A DNA stretch of 64,000 nucleotides, taken from positions 62,001 to 126,000 of the forward strand of contig NZ_RXFQ01000002.1 of NCBI RefSeq assembly GCF_003951285.1. The letters are read 5' to 3'. The notes beneath the pieces were generated by a model. The model was not told the origin of the DNA. It saw nothing but the letters and a program-made list of their open reading frames with translations, and ran no database searches. The translations under genes were made by a program, and so were the position numbers. This DNA is from Variovorax beijingensis. Lineage in GTDB: Bacteria > Pseudomonadota > Gammaproteobacteria > Burkholderiales > Burkholderiaceae_C. Of this stretch, positions 10,074 to 20,522 are shown piece after piece (the first letter of the stretch is position 1; the number at the start of each line of letters is the position of its first letter).

Positions 10074-10691
10074 ATGAACAGACACGTTTTTCGCACCCTT
10101 GCGGGTCTTTCCGTGGCCGGCCTGCTGGCGACGGGCGCCGGCTTGGCACAGGCCCAGCAAGTGGTCCAGGCCCGGGTGATTTCCGCGACCCCGATCCGCG
10201 AAACGACCGGCAGCGACGTGAGCTACAACGTCACCTACGAATACAACGGCCGCCAATACACGACCCGCACCGACAGCCGGCCGGGCGCCACCATCCCGGT
10301 CGAGGTCAACGCCTATGGCGTGACAACCTCGCCGGTCGCGCCGCAGCCGAAGTTGCAGCCCTACCCGGTCGAGGCCAACAACAGCGGCCAGCAGCAGTAC
10401 CAGCAACAGCAGCAATACGCGCAGCCAGGCGGCTCGGCCTGGGACAACGTCGTGCCCGAACCTGGCGTGGTGGTCTCCAATGCGCCGGCCGCACCGGTGT
10501 ACGTGCGGCCCGCACCCGTCTATGTGCAACCGGCGCCCGTCTATGCGCCGCCGGTGTATGTGCAGCCGGGGTACGCCTACCCCTATGCGCAGCCCTATGT
10601 CTACCCGCCGGTCGGCATCTCGCTGAACCTTGGCTATTCCAGGGGCTGGGGCGGCTATCGCGGCGGATGGGGCCATCGCCACTGGCGCTGA
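10074..10691 (+). CDS. Secreted Tyr/Pro/Gln-rich protein of unknown function
   Basis: The 205-residue product has a clear Sec signal peptide (MNRHVFRTLAGL, hydrophobic core, cleavage around AQAQQ). A short globular region follows, containing SYNVTYEYNGRQYTTRTDSRPG, similar to the N-terminal part of small outer-membrane glycine-zipper-associated proteins. The rest is low complexity: a Gln-rich stretch, then repeated APVYVRP / APVYVQP units, and a Gly/Trp/Arg-rich tail ending HRHWR. AGGAGAG lies upstream of the start. It is probably an envelope protein. No enzymatic function can be assigned. Confidence 0.8.
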   Translation: MNRHVFRTLAGLSVAGLLATGAGLAQAQQVVQARVISATPIRETTGSDVSYNVTYEYNGRQYTTRTDSRPGATIPVEVNAYGVTTSPVAPQPKLQPYPVEANNSGQQQYQQQQQYAQPGGSAWDNVVPEPGVVVSNAPAAPVYVRPAPVYVQPAPVYAPPVYVQPGYAYPYAQPYVYPPVGISLNLGYSRGWGGYRGGWGHRHWR

Positions 10692-10741
10692 AGCGCGCGC
10701 AAGCGAGGGGCGGGAGACGGCCGGTGCCGCCCAAGCCCTAA

Positions 10742-12517
<1,776 letters not shown>

Positions 12518-12541
12518 GCCAACGCGCTTCCTCCAATGACG

Positions 12542-12565
12542 AACGGGCCCTCGCGGGCCCGTTTT
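12542..12565 (+). terminator. Rho-independent terminator after argG
   Basis: A 9-bp perfect stem AACGGGCCC (12542-12550) / GGGCCCGTT (12555-12563) with loop TCGC is followed by a short T run, 25 bases downstream of the argG stop. It lies between argG and the convergent glycine-rich gene. Confidence 0.88.
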
Positions 12566-12598
12566 CATTGGCGCGTCATGCGCGGAGTCGCCGGTCGA

Positions 12599-13425
12599 TC
12601 AATCGCCGCCGCCGCCTCCGCCGCACCCACCTCCGCAGCCGCCGGAGGAATCCCCTCCCCCGCTGCCGCCATCGCCGCTGCCGCTCGATTCGCTGCCGCC
12701 GAAACCGCCGGCATCGCCCGCGCCGCCGCCATCCGACGACGACTCGCCGAAGCTGGTGCCGCAATGGGCGCCGGAGCCGGCGTGCCGGTCGATCGCCTTG
12801 CAGTCGGGCACGTAGTCGAAGCCGCCTGGAATGCCGAACTTCACGTCGAGCGCGAACAGGAGCGGCAGGCGCGCCGGCGTGCGCGGATCGATGCTTTCTT
12901 CCTTGCAGGCCCAGTACCAGCTGCGGCGCAGGCCGTCGTTGCGCTTCGGATCCTTGCCCAGCACCTCGGCCGGGCTGTGGTGCAGCATGCCGCCGAAGGC
13001 CGCCTTGCACCAGTTCTGGTAGCCCTGCGTGTGCAGGATGAACTCGTGCCAGGCCTGTCGACCACCTTGGACGGCATGGCCACGAACTTGCGGCCGCTGC
13101 GCAGGTACGCCATGAAGAACTGGCGCAGCCCGCGCAGCACCAGTTCGGCGTCGCGCTGGGTGAGCCCGGGATGGGCCGCGCGCAGCTTGCCGGCCAGGAA
13201 GGGCGGCAGCCGGGCCTCGCGGATGAACTGGCGGCGCAGGCTGATTTCGATCCGGCCCAGCAGCGCCGCAAAGCAGAAGGCCGCGACGAACAGCAGCCCC
13301 GACGCCCACCAGCGCGCGGGAACCAGGAACACCGCGGCGATGCCCGCCACGATGACGAGCCGCTGCGCCCACACCAGCGCCGCGATGCGCCGCCGGTAGT
13401 TCAGGTGGAGAAAATCGAGATCCAC
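12599..13425 (-). pseudogene. Glycine-rich membrane protein gene, interrupted by a frameshift
   Basis: Two overlapping minus-strand frames together make one plausible protein of about 275 residues. The first, from MDLDFLHLNYRRRIAALVWA at 13425, has two hydrophobic helices and reads sensibly to AMPSKVVD. After that it turns into low-complexity Arg/Thr/Ala. The second frame takes over with AWHEFILHTQGYQNWCKAAFGG, HHSPAEVLGKD and WYWACKEESIDP, and ends in a Ser/Gly/Cys-rich tail finishing GGGCGGGGGGD. The switch lies near 13050-13062, where one missing base (or two extra) explains everything. It starts 4 bases after murB ends, so it belongs to the murB transcript. The WHEFILHT segment vaguely recalls glycine-rich domain proteins; function is unknown. 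The frameshift may be real or a sequencing error. Confidence 0.75.
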
Positions 13426-13429
13426 CGCG

Positions 13430-14482
13430 TCAGACGACCACCGGCTCCGGCTCCAGCCGGATGCCGAAGCGCTCGTACACGCTGGTCTGGATGGCCTTGG
13501 CCAGGGTCATGACCTCGCCGCCCGTGACCGGATTCTCGAGGCCGCCGCGGTTCACCAGCACCAGCGCCTGCCTTTCGTAGACGCCGGCATTGCCGACCGA
13601 CTTGCCCTTCCAGCCGCAGGCGTCGATGAGCCAGCCGGCCGCGAGCTTGATGCTGCCGTCGTCCATCGGGTAGTGCACGATCTTGGGGTCGCGCGCAATG
13701 ATGTCGGCGCACTGCTCGGGCGTGACCGTGGGGTTCTTGAAGAAGCTGCCGGCATTGCCGAGCACGCGCCAGTCGGGCAGCTTGGCGCGGCGGATGGCGC
13801 AGACCCAGTCGAACACGTCGGTGGCGCTGGGCGTGAAGTTGCCGGTTTCCTCCATCTTGCGCGCGAGGTCGAGGTAGCCCACCACGGCTTTCCAGGGCTT
13901 GGGCAGGCGAAAACGCACACGGGTGATCAGCGCCCGGCCCGACAGGCCGAAATCGTTCGGCCCGCTTCGCACATGCTTGAACACCGAGTCGCGGTAGCCG
14001 AAGGCGCACTGCGCGGCATCGAGCGTGAAACTGCGTCCGGTGTCCAGGTCGATGGCATCGAGCGAATCGAAGCGGTCCTGCAGCTCGACGCCGTAGGCAC
14101 CGATGTTCTGCACCGGCGCACCGCCCACCGTGCCCGGAATGAGCGCCAGGTTCTCGAGGCCCGGATAGCCGTGCTCGAGCATCCATTGCACCGCGTCGTG
14201 CCAGATTTCGCCCGCGCCGGCCTCCACGATCCAGGCGCGCGGGGTCTCCTCGACCAGCCGCAGCCCCTTGATCTCGACCTTCAGCACCAGCGGCTTGACG
14301 TCGCCGGTGAGCACGATGTTGCTACCGCCGCCCAGCACGAAGCGGGGCGCGCCCTGCCACCGGGGGTCGGCCCGCAGCTCGGCCACGTCCGCCTCGCTGG
14401 CGATGCGCACCAGGTTCTGCGCGCGCGCGACGATGCCGAAGCTGTTGTACGGCTGCAGCGGGACGTTGTTCTCCACGATCAT
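13430..14482 (-). CDS. murB: UDP-N-acetylenolpyruvoylglucosamine reductase
   Basis: The 350-residue FAD enzyme reduces UDP-GlcNAc-enolpyruvate to UDP-MurNAc in peptidoglycan synthesis. Family features are [13 protein letters not shown] at the start, [15 protein letters not shown] for FAD binding, [16 protein letters not shown], the YRDSVFK segment and [12 protein letters not shown], which contains the catalytic Ser of type I MurB. I chose ATG 14482 (MIVENNVPL) because the conserved domain begins there, although the frame stays open to 14608. It is divergent from yajQ, 44 bases apart. Confidence 0.96.
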   Translation of the reverse strand: MIVENNVPLQPYNSFGIVARAQNLVRIASEADVAELRADPRWQGAPRFVLGGGSNIVLTGDVKPLVLKVEIKGLRLVEETPRAWIVEAGAGEIWHDAVQWMLEHGYPGLENLALIPGTVGGAPVQNIGAYGVELQDRFDSLDAIDLDTGRSFTLDAAQCAFGYRDSVFKHVRSGPNDFGLSGRALITRVRFRLPKPWKAVVGYLDLARKMEETGNFTPSATDVFDWVCAIRRAKLPDWRVLGNAGSFFKNPTVTPEQCADIIARDPKIVHYPMDDGSIKLAAGWLIDACGWKGKSVGNAGVYERQALVLVNRGGLENPVTGGEVMTLAKAIQTSVYERFGIRLEPEPVVV

Positions 14483-14526
14483 GGGAGAATTGTCGCATCC
14501 AGCACCCCGTGAATTCAGGAGAGCCC

Positions 14527-15012
14527 ATGCCGTCTTTCGATACCGTCTGCGAGCCGAATCTGCCCGAAGTGAAGAATGCGGTCGAAAACACCGCCAAGGA
14601 AATCGCAACGCGCTTCGATTTCAAGGGCACGGCCGCCGCCGTCGAGCTCAAGGACAAGGAAATCACCATGATCGGCGACGCCGAGTTCCAGCTCGTGCAG
14701 GTCGAAGACATCCTGCGCGCCAAGCTCACCAAGCGCAGCGTCGACGTGCGCTTCCTCGACAAGGGCGACGTTCAGAAGATCGGCGGCGACAAGGTCAAGC
14801 AGGTCATCAAGGTGAAGAGCGGCATCGAATCCGAGCAGGCCAAGAAGATCACCCGCATCATCAAGGACAGCAAGCTCAAGGTGCAGGCGGCCATCCAGGG
14901 CGACGCGGTACGCATCACCGGCGCCAAGCGCGACGACCTGCAGGCCGCCATGGCGCTCATCAAGAAGGACGTGCCCGACATGCCGCTGTCCTTCAACAAC
15001 TTCCGCGACTGA
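14527..15012 (+). CDS. yajQ: YajQ family cyclic-di-GMP-binding protein
   Basis: The 161-residue protein starts [20 protein letters not shown], preceded by CAGGAGAG, and continues with [20 protein letters not shown] and ends [13 protein letters not shown], all diagnostic of YajQ. Two ferredoxin-like domains bind nucleotides; Xanthomonas homologues bind cyclic di-GMP and act with a LysR regulator. An in-frame ATG at 14509 would add six residues but lacks the ribosome-binding site. It is followed within 8 bases by the aspartic protease gene. Confidence 0.95.
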   Translation: MPSFDTVCEPNLPEVKNAVENTAKEIATRFDFKGTAAAVELKDKEITMIGDAEFQLVQVEDILRAKLTKRSVDVRFLDKGDVQKIGGDKVKQVIKVKSGIESEQAKKITRIIKDSKLKVQAAIQGDAVRITGAKRDDLQAAMALIKKDVPDMPLSFNNFRD

Positions 15013-15019
15013 GCCGCAA

Positions 15020-15661
15020 ATGAAAGCCCTCGTCGTCGCAGCGCAGCTCCTGGCTGCCGCTGTCGGGGCGCATGCGGCCGGCTCCGTGATGCTGACCGGC
15101 ACCATCGGCAGCCGCGCGATCCTGATCGTGAACGGCGCGCCGCCCAAGACGGTGGCGGTCGGCGAGACGTTCCAGGGCGTGAAGCTGGTGTCGCTGCAGG
15201 CCGAGCAGGCGGTGGTCGAACTCGAGGGCAAGCGCGTCAACCTGCGCATGGACACGCCGGTCAGCATTGGCGGCGGGGGAGGCACCGGTGGCGGCAGCCG
15301 CATCGTGCTGCCGGCCGACAGCCGCGGCCATTTCATGACGCAGGGCGCCATCAACGGCCGCCCCGTCACCTTCATGCTCGACACGGGCGCCACGTCCATC
15401 GCCTTGTCGGCCGACGACGCCCAGCGCATCGGCCTGGACTACAGCAAGGGGCAGCGCATCCAGATCAGCACCGCCAACGGCATGTCCAGCGGCTACAGGC
15501 TGCGGCTGCGGTCGGTGCGCGTGGGCGATGTCGAGGTGTACGACATCGACGCCATCGTCTCGCCGCAGCCCATGCCCTTCGTGCTGCTGGGCAACAGCTT
15601 CATCAACCGCTTTTCGATGCGCCGCGACGCGGACCAGATGGTCCTGGAGAAACGCTACTGA
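15020..15661 (+). CDS. Secreted retropepsin-like aspartic protease (TIGR02281-like)
   Basis: The 213-residue product has a Sec signal peptide (cleavage near AHAAG), an N-terminal domain, a Gly-rich hinge at 84-92, and a C-terminal single-lobe aspartic protease domain with FMLDTGATSIALS (catalytic Asp 121). The VLLGNSFINRFSM segment is the usual second conserved patch. As with retroviral proteases, activity would need a homodimer. Substrates are unknown; the location is probably periplasmic. It lies close behind yajQ and is likely cotranscribed. Confidence 0.87.
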   Translation: MKALVVAAQLLAAAVGAHAAGSVMLTGTIGSRAILIVNGAPPKTVAVGETFQGVKLVSLQAEQAVVELEGKRVNLRMDTPVSIGGGGGTGGGSRIVLPADSRGHFMTQGAINGRPVTFMLDTGATSIALSADDAQRIGLDYSKGQRIQISTANGMSSGYRLRLRSVRVGDVEVYDIDAIVSPQPMPFVLLGNSFINRFSMRRDADQMVLEKRY

Positions 15662-15670
15662 CCTTTCGCA

Positions 15671-16024
15671 TCAGGCTTGCGCGGCCGTGACGACGATCTC
15701 GATCTTGTAGGCCGCATTGGCCATCTTGGCCTGCACCGTTGCGCGCGGTGGGGTGTTGCCGGCGGGAATCCACGCATCCCACACCTCGTTCATGGCCGTG
15801 ATGTCGGTGATGTCGGCCAGGAAGATCTGCGTCATGAGAATGCGCGACTTGTCGCTGCCGGCCTCGGCCAGCAGCCGGTCGACCATCGCCAGCACCTGGG
15901 AGGTCTGGCCGCGGATGTCCTGCGTGGTGTCGTCGGGCACCTGGCCCGCAAGGTAGATGGTGCCGTTGTGCACGGCCGTCTCGGACAGGCGCGGACCGAC
16001 GTGGAAGCGGGTGATGGATGCCAT
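15671..16024 (-). CDS. RidA family protein
   Basis: This 117-residue protein of the YjgF/YER057c/UK114 family contains TIYLAGQVPDDTTQDIRGQT, ILMTQIFLADI and NTPPRATVQAKMANAAYKIE, which includes the conserved Arg that contacts the substrate carboxylate. RidA proteins hydrolyse reactive enamine/imine intermediates from PLP enzymes. The start is ATG 16024, 8 bases after the plsY stop, so it is cotranscribed with plsY. Whether it is an archetypal RidA or one of the Rid1-7 subfamilies is not resolved. Confidence 0.9.
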   Translation of the reverse strand: MASITRFHVGPRLSETAVHNGTIYLAGQVPDDTTQDIRGQTSQVLAMVDRLLAEAGSDKSRILMTQIFLADITDITAMNEVWDAWIPAGNTPPRATVQAKMANAAYKIEIVVTAAQA

Positions 16025-16032
16025 GGTGTTTA

Positions 16033-16668
16033 TCAAGCCTTTTTCTTCGAGCCGAGTTTCGACTCCGTGCCGGCCGCGAGCCGGCGGATGTTTTCGCGGT
16101 GCCGCCAGACCAGCAGCAGACTCATGATGATGACCGCAATCAGCACCGTGCGGTCGAGCGGCCACGCAATGTTGCCACCCAGCAGGTAATACGCCGGCGC
16201 AAAGAAGGCCGCCACCAGCGAGGACAGCGACGAATAACGGAAAAACACCGCGATGATCAGCCAGGTGGCGCCTGTGGCCAGCCCCAGCCAGGGCGCGATG
16301 CCCACCAGCACGCCGGCCGCCGTGGCCACGCCCTTGCCGCCCTGGAAGCCGAAGAACACGGGGTAGAGATGGCCCAGGAAGGCCGCCAGGCCCGCCAGCG
16401 CGGCCACGCCTTCGCCCAGGCCCCACTGCGCGCCGAAATGTCGGATCAGGAACACCGGCAGCCAGCCCTTGAGCGCATCGAGCAGCAGCGTGGCCAGCGC
16501 CGCGCCCTTGTTGCCCGAGCGCAGCACGTTGGTGGCACCGGGATTGCCGCTGCCGTAGCTGCGAGGGTCGGCCATGCCGAGCGCCTTGCTCACGATGACC
16601 GCAAAGGACAGCGAGCCGATCAGGTACGAAGCCAGAATGGCGATGAAAGACGGCAGATGAAAGCTCAA
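16033..16668 (-). CDS. plsY: Acyl-phosphate glycerol-3-phosphate acyltransferase
   Basis: This roughly 211-residue integral membrane enzyme transfers the acyl group from acyl phosphate to glycerol 3-phosphate, the first step of phospholipid synthesis. Conserved loops are [32 protein letters not shown] and the [14 protein letters not shown] opening helix. I propose a TTG start at 16668 ([12 protein letters not shown]) because GGAG sits 7 bases upstream and no ATG lies near the conserved N-terminus; the frame continues to 16773 but the extension is Arg/Ser-rich and not family-like. The start is the uncertain part; identity is not. Confidence 0.92.
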   Translation of the reverse strand: MSFHLPSFIAILASYLIGSLSFAVIVSKALGMADPRSYGSGNPGATNVLRSGNKGAALATLLLDALKGWLPVFLIRHFGAQWGLGEGVAALAGLAAFLGHLYPVFFGFQGGKGVATAAGVLVGIAPWLGLATGATWLIIAVFFRYSSLSSLVAAFFAPAYYLLGGNIAWPLDRTVLIAVIIMSLLLVWRHRENIRRLAAGTESKLGSKKKA

Positions 16669-16738
16669 GGCGGCGCTCCGCGGGGGATGGTTGTTCTTGT
16701 TCGGCGACGCCGGCCGGGACCGGAATGCGTCGCGCCGG

Positions 16739-17230
16739 CTATTCTGCCAGTGCGCACTGCACCGGCTGGGCACCGAGCAAGGCGACGCACGCCTGCGGGT
16801 CGATGCCCACCAGGTACCCGCGCCGCCCGCCGTTGATCGCGATCTTCGGCAGTTCGAGGATGGTCGACTCGATGTAGACCGGCATCCGGCGCCGCGTACC
16901 GAACGGCGAGGTGCCGCCCACCATGTAGCCGCTGTGGCGCTGCGCGACCTCGGGCTTGCAGGGCTCGACCGACTTGGCGCCGATCTGCCGCGCGAGGTTC
17001 TTGGTCGACACCGTGCGGTTGCCGTGCATCAGCACGATCAGCGGCCTGGCGTCCTGGTCCTGCATCACCAGCGTCTTCACCACCGTGAAGGGATCGAGGC
17101 CCAGCACGGCGGCGCTGTGCTGGGCGCCGCCGTGCTCCAGGTACTCGTAGGGATGCTCGGTGAAGGCGACCTTGTTCGCGCGCAGCAGCTGGGTGGCGGG
17201 CGTCTCGGAAACGTGGGCCTTCCTGCTCAC
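16739..17230 (-). CDS. ybaK: Cys-tRNA(Pro)/Cys-tRNA(Cys) deacylase YbaK family
   Basis: The protein of about 163 residues contains [35 protein letters not shown], the [16 protein letters not shown] segment and [20 protein letters not shown], all matching bacterial YbaK/EbsC. It removes wrongly attached cysteine from tRNA-Pro in the cytoplasm. I propose a GTG start at 17230 ([11 protein letters not shown]); an upstream ATG at 17386 in the same frame would add about 50 Arg/Pro-rich residues that overlap the neighbouring gene region and look non-coding. Confidence 0.9.
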   Translation of the reverse strand: MSRKAHVSETPATQLLRANKVAFTEHPYEYLEHGGAQHSAAVLGLDPFTVVKTLVMQDQDARPLIVLMHGNRTVSTKNLARQIGAKSVEPCKPEVAQRHSGYMVGGTSPFGTRRRMPVYIESTILELPKIAINGGRRGYLVGIDPQACVALLGAQPVQCALAE

Positions 17231-17303
17231 TGGTGCACCCTTGGCGCTGCGCGCCTTCCCGCCAGGCGGGAGCGAGCATGCTTGGGGCGGCCCGGCGCGG
17301 CGC

Positions 17304-18365
17304 TCACGCCGCCGGGTCCCGGATCTCCCACCGGATCCTGTCGATCTCGGCCAGCACCTCGGGCGAGAGCGTGGTGCCGTAGGCATCGATGTCTTCGTCC
17401 AGCTGCGCCACCGTCGTCACGCCGATGATGGTGCTTGCCACCTGCCACTTGGTGTAGCAGAAGGCCAGCGCAAGCTGCGTGGGCGAGAGGCCGTTGTCGC
17501 GCGCGAGCTGGTTGTAGAGGCGCGCAGCCTTCAGTGCATCGGGGCGGCCCCAGCGCAGCTTGCGCACCGACTCGTAGCGCGTGATGCGCGCTTCCTGCGG
17601 CGCGTCCGGGCCGGTGATGCCGCTCTTGTCGTACTTGCCGGTGAGCAGGCCGTAGGCCAGCGGCGAATAGGCCAGCAGCGACACGCCCAGCCGGTGCATC
17701 GTCTCATCCAGGCCGTTCTCGACGCCGCGGCTCGCCAGGTTGTAGACGTTCTGCACCGTGGCCACGCGCGGCAGCCCGTGCTGCTCGGCCAGCCGCACGA
17801 ACTCGTGCACGCCGTAGGGCGTTTCATTCGACAGGCCGATGGCGCGCACCTTGCCGGCCTTCACCAGGCCGCCGAGGGCTTCGAGCTGCTCCAGGATCGG
17901 CGTCTGCGAGACCTCCTTGGCCGGGTCGTAGTAGATGTTGCCGAAGGCCGGCACATGGCGCTCGGGCCAGTGGATCTGGTAGAGGTCGATGACGTCGGTC
18001 TTCAGACGCTTCAGGCTCGCGTTGCACGAGGCCACGATGTCGGCCGCCGTCATGCCCACGCCCTCGCGCACCCACGGGGTGTTGCGCAGCGGGCCGGCCA
18101 CCTTGGTGGCGAGCACGAGCTTCTGCCGCGCACCGGGGTTGGCCGCAAACCAGTTGCCGATGATGGTTTCGGTGACGCTATAGGTTTCCTGGCGCGTGGG
18201 CACCGAGTACATCTCGGCCGTGTCGATGAAGTCGACGCCGCGCTCGAGCGAGCGGCTCAGGATGGCGTGGGACGTGGGCTCGTCCACCTGTTCGCCGAAG
18301 GTCATGGTGCCCAGGCAGATGGGGGTGACGTGCAGGTCGCTCTGGCCGAGTTGGATTTTTTTCAT
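17304..18365 (-). CDS. Aldo/keto reductase (Tas-like)
   Basis: The 353-residue (beta/alpha)8 NAD(P)H oxidoreductase starts MKKIQLGQSDLHVTPICLGT. The catalytic Asp and Tyr are in FIDTAEMYSVPT, the Lys in LVLATKVAG, and the His in IDLYQIHWPER. SPLAYGLLTGKYD and the C-terminal TIIGVTTVAQLDEDI complete the fold. The Tas subgroup suppresses tyrosine auxotrophy in E. coli under selection, but the natural substrate is unknown. It is transcribed leftward and divergently from the hydrolase at 18481. Confidence 0.9.
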   Translation of the reverse strand: MKKIQLGQSDLHVTPICLGTMTFGEQVDEPTSHAILSRSLERGVDFIDTAEMYSVPTRQETYSVTETIIGNWFAANPGARQKLVLATKVAGPLRNTPWVREGVGMTAADIVASCNASLKRLKTDVIDLYQIHWPERHVPAFGNIYYDPAKEVSQTPILEQLEALGGLVKAGKVRAIGLSNETPYGVHEFVRLAEQHGLPRVATVQNVYNLASRGVENGLDETMHRLGVSLLAYSPLAYGLLTGKYDKSGITGPDAPQEARITRYESVRKLRWGRPDALKAARLYNQLARDNGLSPTQLALAFCYTKWQVASTIIGVTTVAQLDEDIDAYGTTLSPEVLAEIDRIRWEIRDPAA

Positions 18366-18480
18366 GCGCGGGATGCTACCGCCCTCCTCTGCGGCGCGCT
18401 GGCAGTGCAGCCAAAACCCGGGCGGGCGCTGTCCTGTGCCGGACTGCGCCCCATCACAGGGCTCCTTATCATCGACGCCC

Positions 18481-19410
18481 ATGTACCAAGCCCTCCGTCC
18501 CTCGCGCAGCGAATTCGTGCCCGTGCGCAACCTCCGCTACCACGTGCGCCTCTGGGGCGAGCCCTCGCCCCACAAGCCGCCATTGGTGCTGCTGCACGGC
18601 TGGATGGACGTGGCCGCCTCCTGGCAATTCGTGGTCGACGCACTGGCCGAGGAGCGCTTCATCGTCGCACCCGACTGGCGCGGCTTCGGCCTCACCGACG
18701 GCGGCGGCGTCGACAACTACTGGCTGCCCGACTACCTGGCCGATCTCGAATGGCTGCTCGACCACTACGCGGGCGAAGGCGATGCCGCGCGGCCGGTCGA
18801 CCTGGTCGGCCACAGCATGGGCGGCAATGTCGCCATGCACTACGCGGGTGCGAGGCCCGAGCGCATCCGCCGCCTCGTCAACCTCGAAGGATTCGGCATG
18901 CCGGCGCGCAAGCCCGAGGAAGCGCCCGCGCGCTACGGCCAATGGATCGACGAGCTCAAGCGCCTGCACCGCGGCGAGATGGCGCTGGCGGGCTACTCGG
19001 CCGTCGACGGCGTGGCGCGGCGGCTCATGAAGACCAATCCGCGCCTCACGCCCGACAAGGCCGGCTGGCTCGCCAGCCATTGGTCGGCGCTCCAGTTGCA
19101 GGCCGACGGCAGCGAACGCTGGCAGATCCTCGGCGACGCCGCGCACAAGATCATCAACGCGAACATCTTCCGGGTCGACGAAACGCTTGCGCTCTATGCG
19201 CGGATCTCGGCGCCCACGCTGATGGTCGAGGCCGCCGACGACAGCCTGCACGGCTGGTGGAAGAACCGCTACACGCTCGCCGAATTCCACGAGCGGCTGG
19301 AGTCCGTGCCTTCGGTGCGCATCGAGCAGGTGGCCGACGCGGGCCACATGCTGCACCACGACCAGCCGCAGCGCGTGGCCGGATTGATCGAGCAGTTCCT
19401 GGCCGCCTGA
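18481..19410 (+). CDS. Alpha/beta hydrolase
   Basis: The 309-residue cytoplasmic alpha/beta hydrolase has the oxyanion-hole motif VLLHGWMDVAASW, the nucleophile elbow GHSMGGNVAM, an acid-bearing strand LMVEAADDSLHGWW, and a C-terminal catalytic His in DAGHMLHHDQP. The substrate is not apparent; relatives include haloalkane dehalogenase-like and epoxide hydrolase-like esterases. I chose ATG 18481 (MYQALRPSRSEF) since the domain starts soon after, although the frame is open to 18196. Confidence 0.88.
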   Translation: MYQALRPSRSEFVPVRNLRYHVRLWGEPSPHKPPLVLLHGWMDVAASWQFVVDALAEERFIVAPDWRGFGLTDGGGVDNYWLPDYLADLEWLLDHYAGEGDAARPVDLVGHSMGGNVAMHYAGARPERIRRLVNLEGFGMPARKPEEAPARYGQWIDELKRLHRGEMALAGYSAVDGVARRLMKTNPRLTPDKAGWLASHWSALQLQADGSERWQILGDAAHKIINANIFRVDETLALYARISAPTLMVEAADDSLHGWWKNRYTLAEFHERLESVPSVRIEQVADAGHMLHHDQPQRVAGLIEQFLAA

Positions 19411-19423
19411 ACCGGCCGGCGCT

Positions 19424-20122
19424 TCAGGCCACCGCGCGCCGCAGCGCCGCGCGCGCCAGAAGCCGCGTGGAGTCGAGCGTGGGCAGCGGCGAATTCACGT
19501 CGTTCATGATGAGCGGAATCTCGGTGCAGCCGAGCACCACCGCATCGCAGCCCTCTTCGTCCTTCATGCGCTGGATCACGCGCCGGAACGCCAGGACCGC
19601 GTCGGGCGTGAACACACCGCGGACCAGCTCGTCCATGATGATGCGGTTGATCTCTTCGCGCTCCTCGACGGTAGGGCGGACGTATTCGAGCCCCCTGGCC
19701 GACAGCTTCTCGGGATAGACCTCGCTGTCGACCAGCCAGCGCGTGCCGGTGATGGCCAGGCGCCGGAAGCCGCGCTGCGCGGCCTCGTCGGCCACGCACT
19801 CGGCAATATGCAGCCACGGCAGCGGCGAGCGCGCCTCGATGAACGGCAGCGCCTGGTGGATCGTGTTGTCGGGGCAGACCAGGAAGTCGGCGCCGATCTT
19901 CGCGAGCTTGCTCGCCGAGGCAAGCATCACTTCGCCAACGCCATGCCAGTCGCCGCGGTAGATGTGCGCCATGTAGTCCGAAAGCGATGGCGTGTGCATG
20001 GCCACTTCGGGATGCGCATGCGGGCCGAGCAATTCGGCCCCCTCCACGCAGATGGTCTGGTAGCAGAGCGCCGCGCCTTCGGCGGAACATCCGACGATTC
20101 CGATGTGCTGGGTCATCCGCAC
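19424..20122 (-). CDS. Aspartate/glutamate racemase family protein
   Basis: The 232-residue protein has two-fold symmetric racemase features. The first catalytic Cys is C83 in LVCPDNTIHQ and the second is C199 in VLGCTEIPL. This family interconverts amino acid enantiomers without cofactor. The N-terminal motif GIVGCSAEGAALCY resembles ygeA/aspartate racemase-like members, so an amino acid racemase is likely but the substrate is open. A second possible start lies at 20116. Confidence 0.85.
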   Translation of the reverse strand: MRMTQHIGIVGCSAEGAALCYQTICVEGAELLGPHAHPEVAMHTPSLSDYMAHIYRGDWHGVGEVMLASASKLAKIGADFLVCPDNTIHQALPFIEARSPLPWLHIAECVADEAAQRGFRRLAITGTRWLVDSEVYPEKLSARGLEYVRPTVEEREEINRIIMDELVRGVFTPDAVLAFRRVIQRMKDEEGCDAVVLGCTEIPLIMNDVNSPLPTLDSTRLLARAALRRAVA

Positions 20123-20169
20123 ATGCTACAAGCCCGACGCCCGGAGCGCGCCGGGCCGGCCCGGAAAAC

Positions 20170-20496
20170 TCAGTTCTCCTCGGCGGCGTCGTTGCCCGTG
20201 AGCATCAGCACCTCCTCGACGAAGGCGTCGAAATTCGGCAGTGCGGCCGGCAGCGGCCGCAGGGGCGCGGCCGGCAGGCTCACCCATTCGCCCGCCTCGA
20301 ACAGCAGGCCCAGGTAGCCGTCCTCCGCGGGCACATAGAACAGCGTCGCGCGGTCGAGCAACGACTGGCCTTCCGGCGCGTCGTCTTCGCGGCCCCATGC
20401 AACGCCCTGCCGCGCAAGGCGCTCGGTGATCCGCCCGTCGCACACGTGCGTTTCGCGCCAGCTTCCTTCGGTATCGAAAACAGCGAGCACGGGCAT
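20170..20496 (-). CDS. Small protein of unknown function, weakly like acireductone dioxygenase
   Basis: The 108-residue acidic protein starts MPVLAVFDTEGSWRE. The order of segments (an N-terminal strand, RITERLARQGVAWGREDD, a VPAEDGYLGLLFEAGEWVSL strand pair, then a C-terminal acidic helix) faintly recalls acireductone dioxygenase, but the metal-binding His residues are absent and it is much shorter. It may be a degenerate or repurposed cupin. It starts 26 bases after the metQ stop, so it may be the last gene of that operon. I do not assign a function. Confidence 0.6.
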   Translation of the reverse strand: MPVLAVFDTEGSWRETHVCDGRITERLARQGVAWGREDDAPEGQSLLDRATLFYVPAEDGYLGLLFEAGEWVSLPAAPLRPLPAALPNFDAFVEEVLMLTGNDAAEEN

Positions 20497-20522
20497 GGGC
20501 GTCCTTGGCTTGAGAAGAAGAA

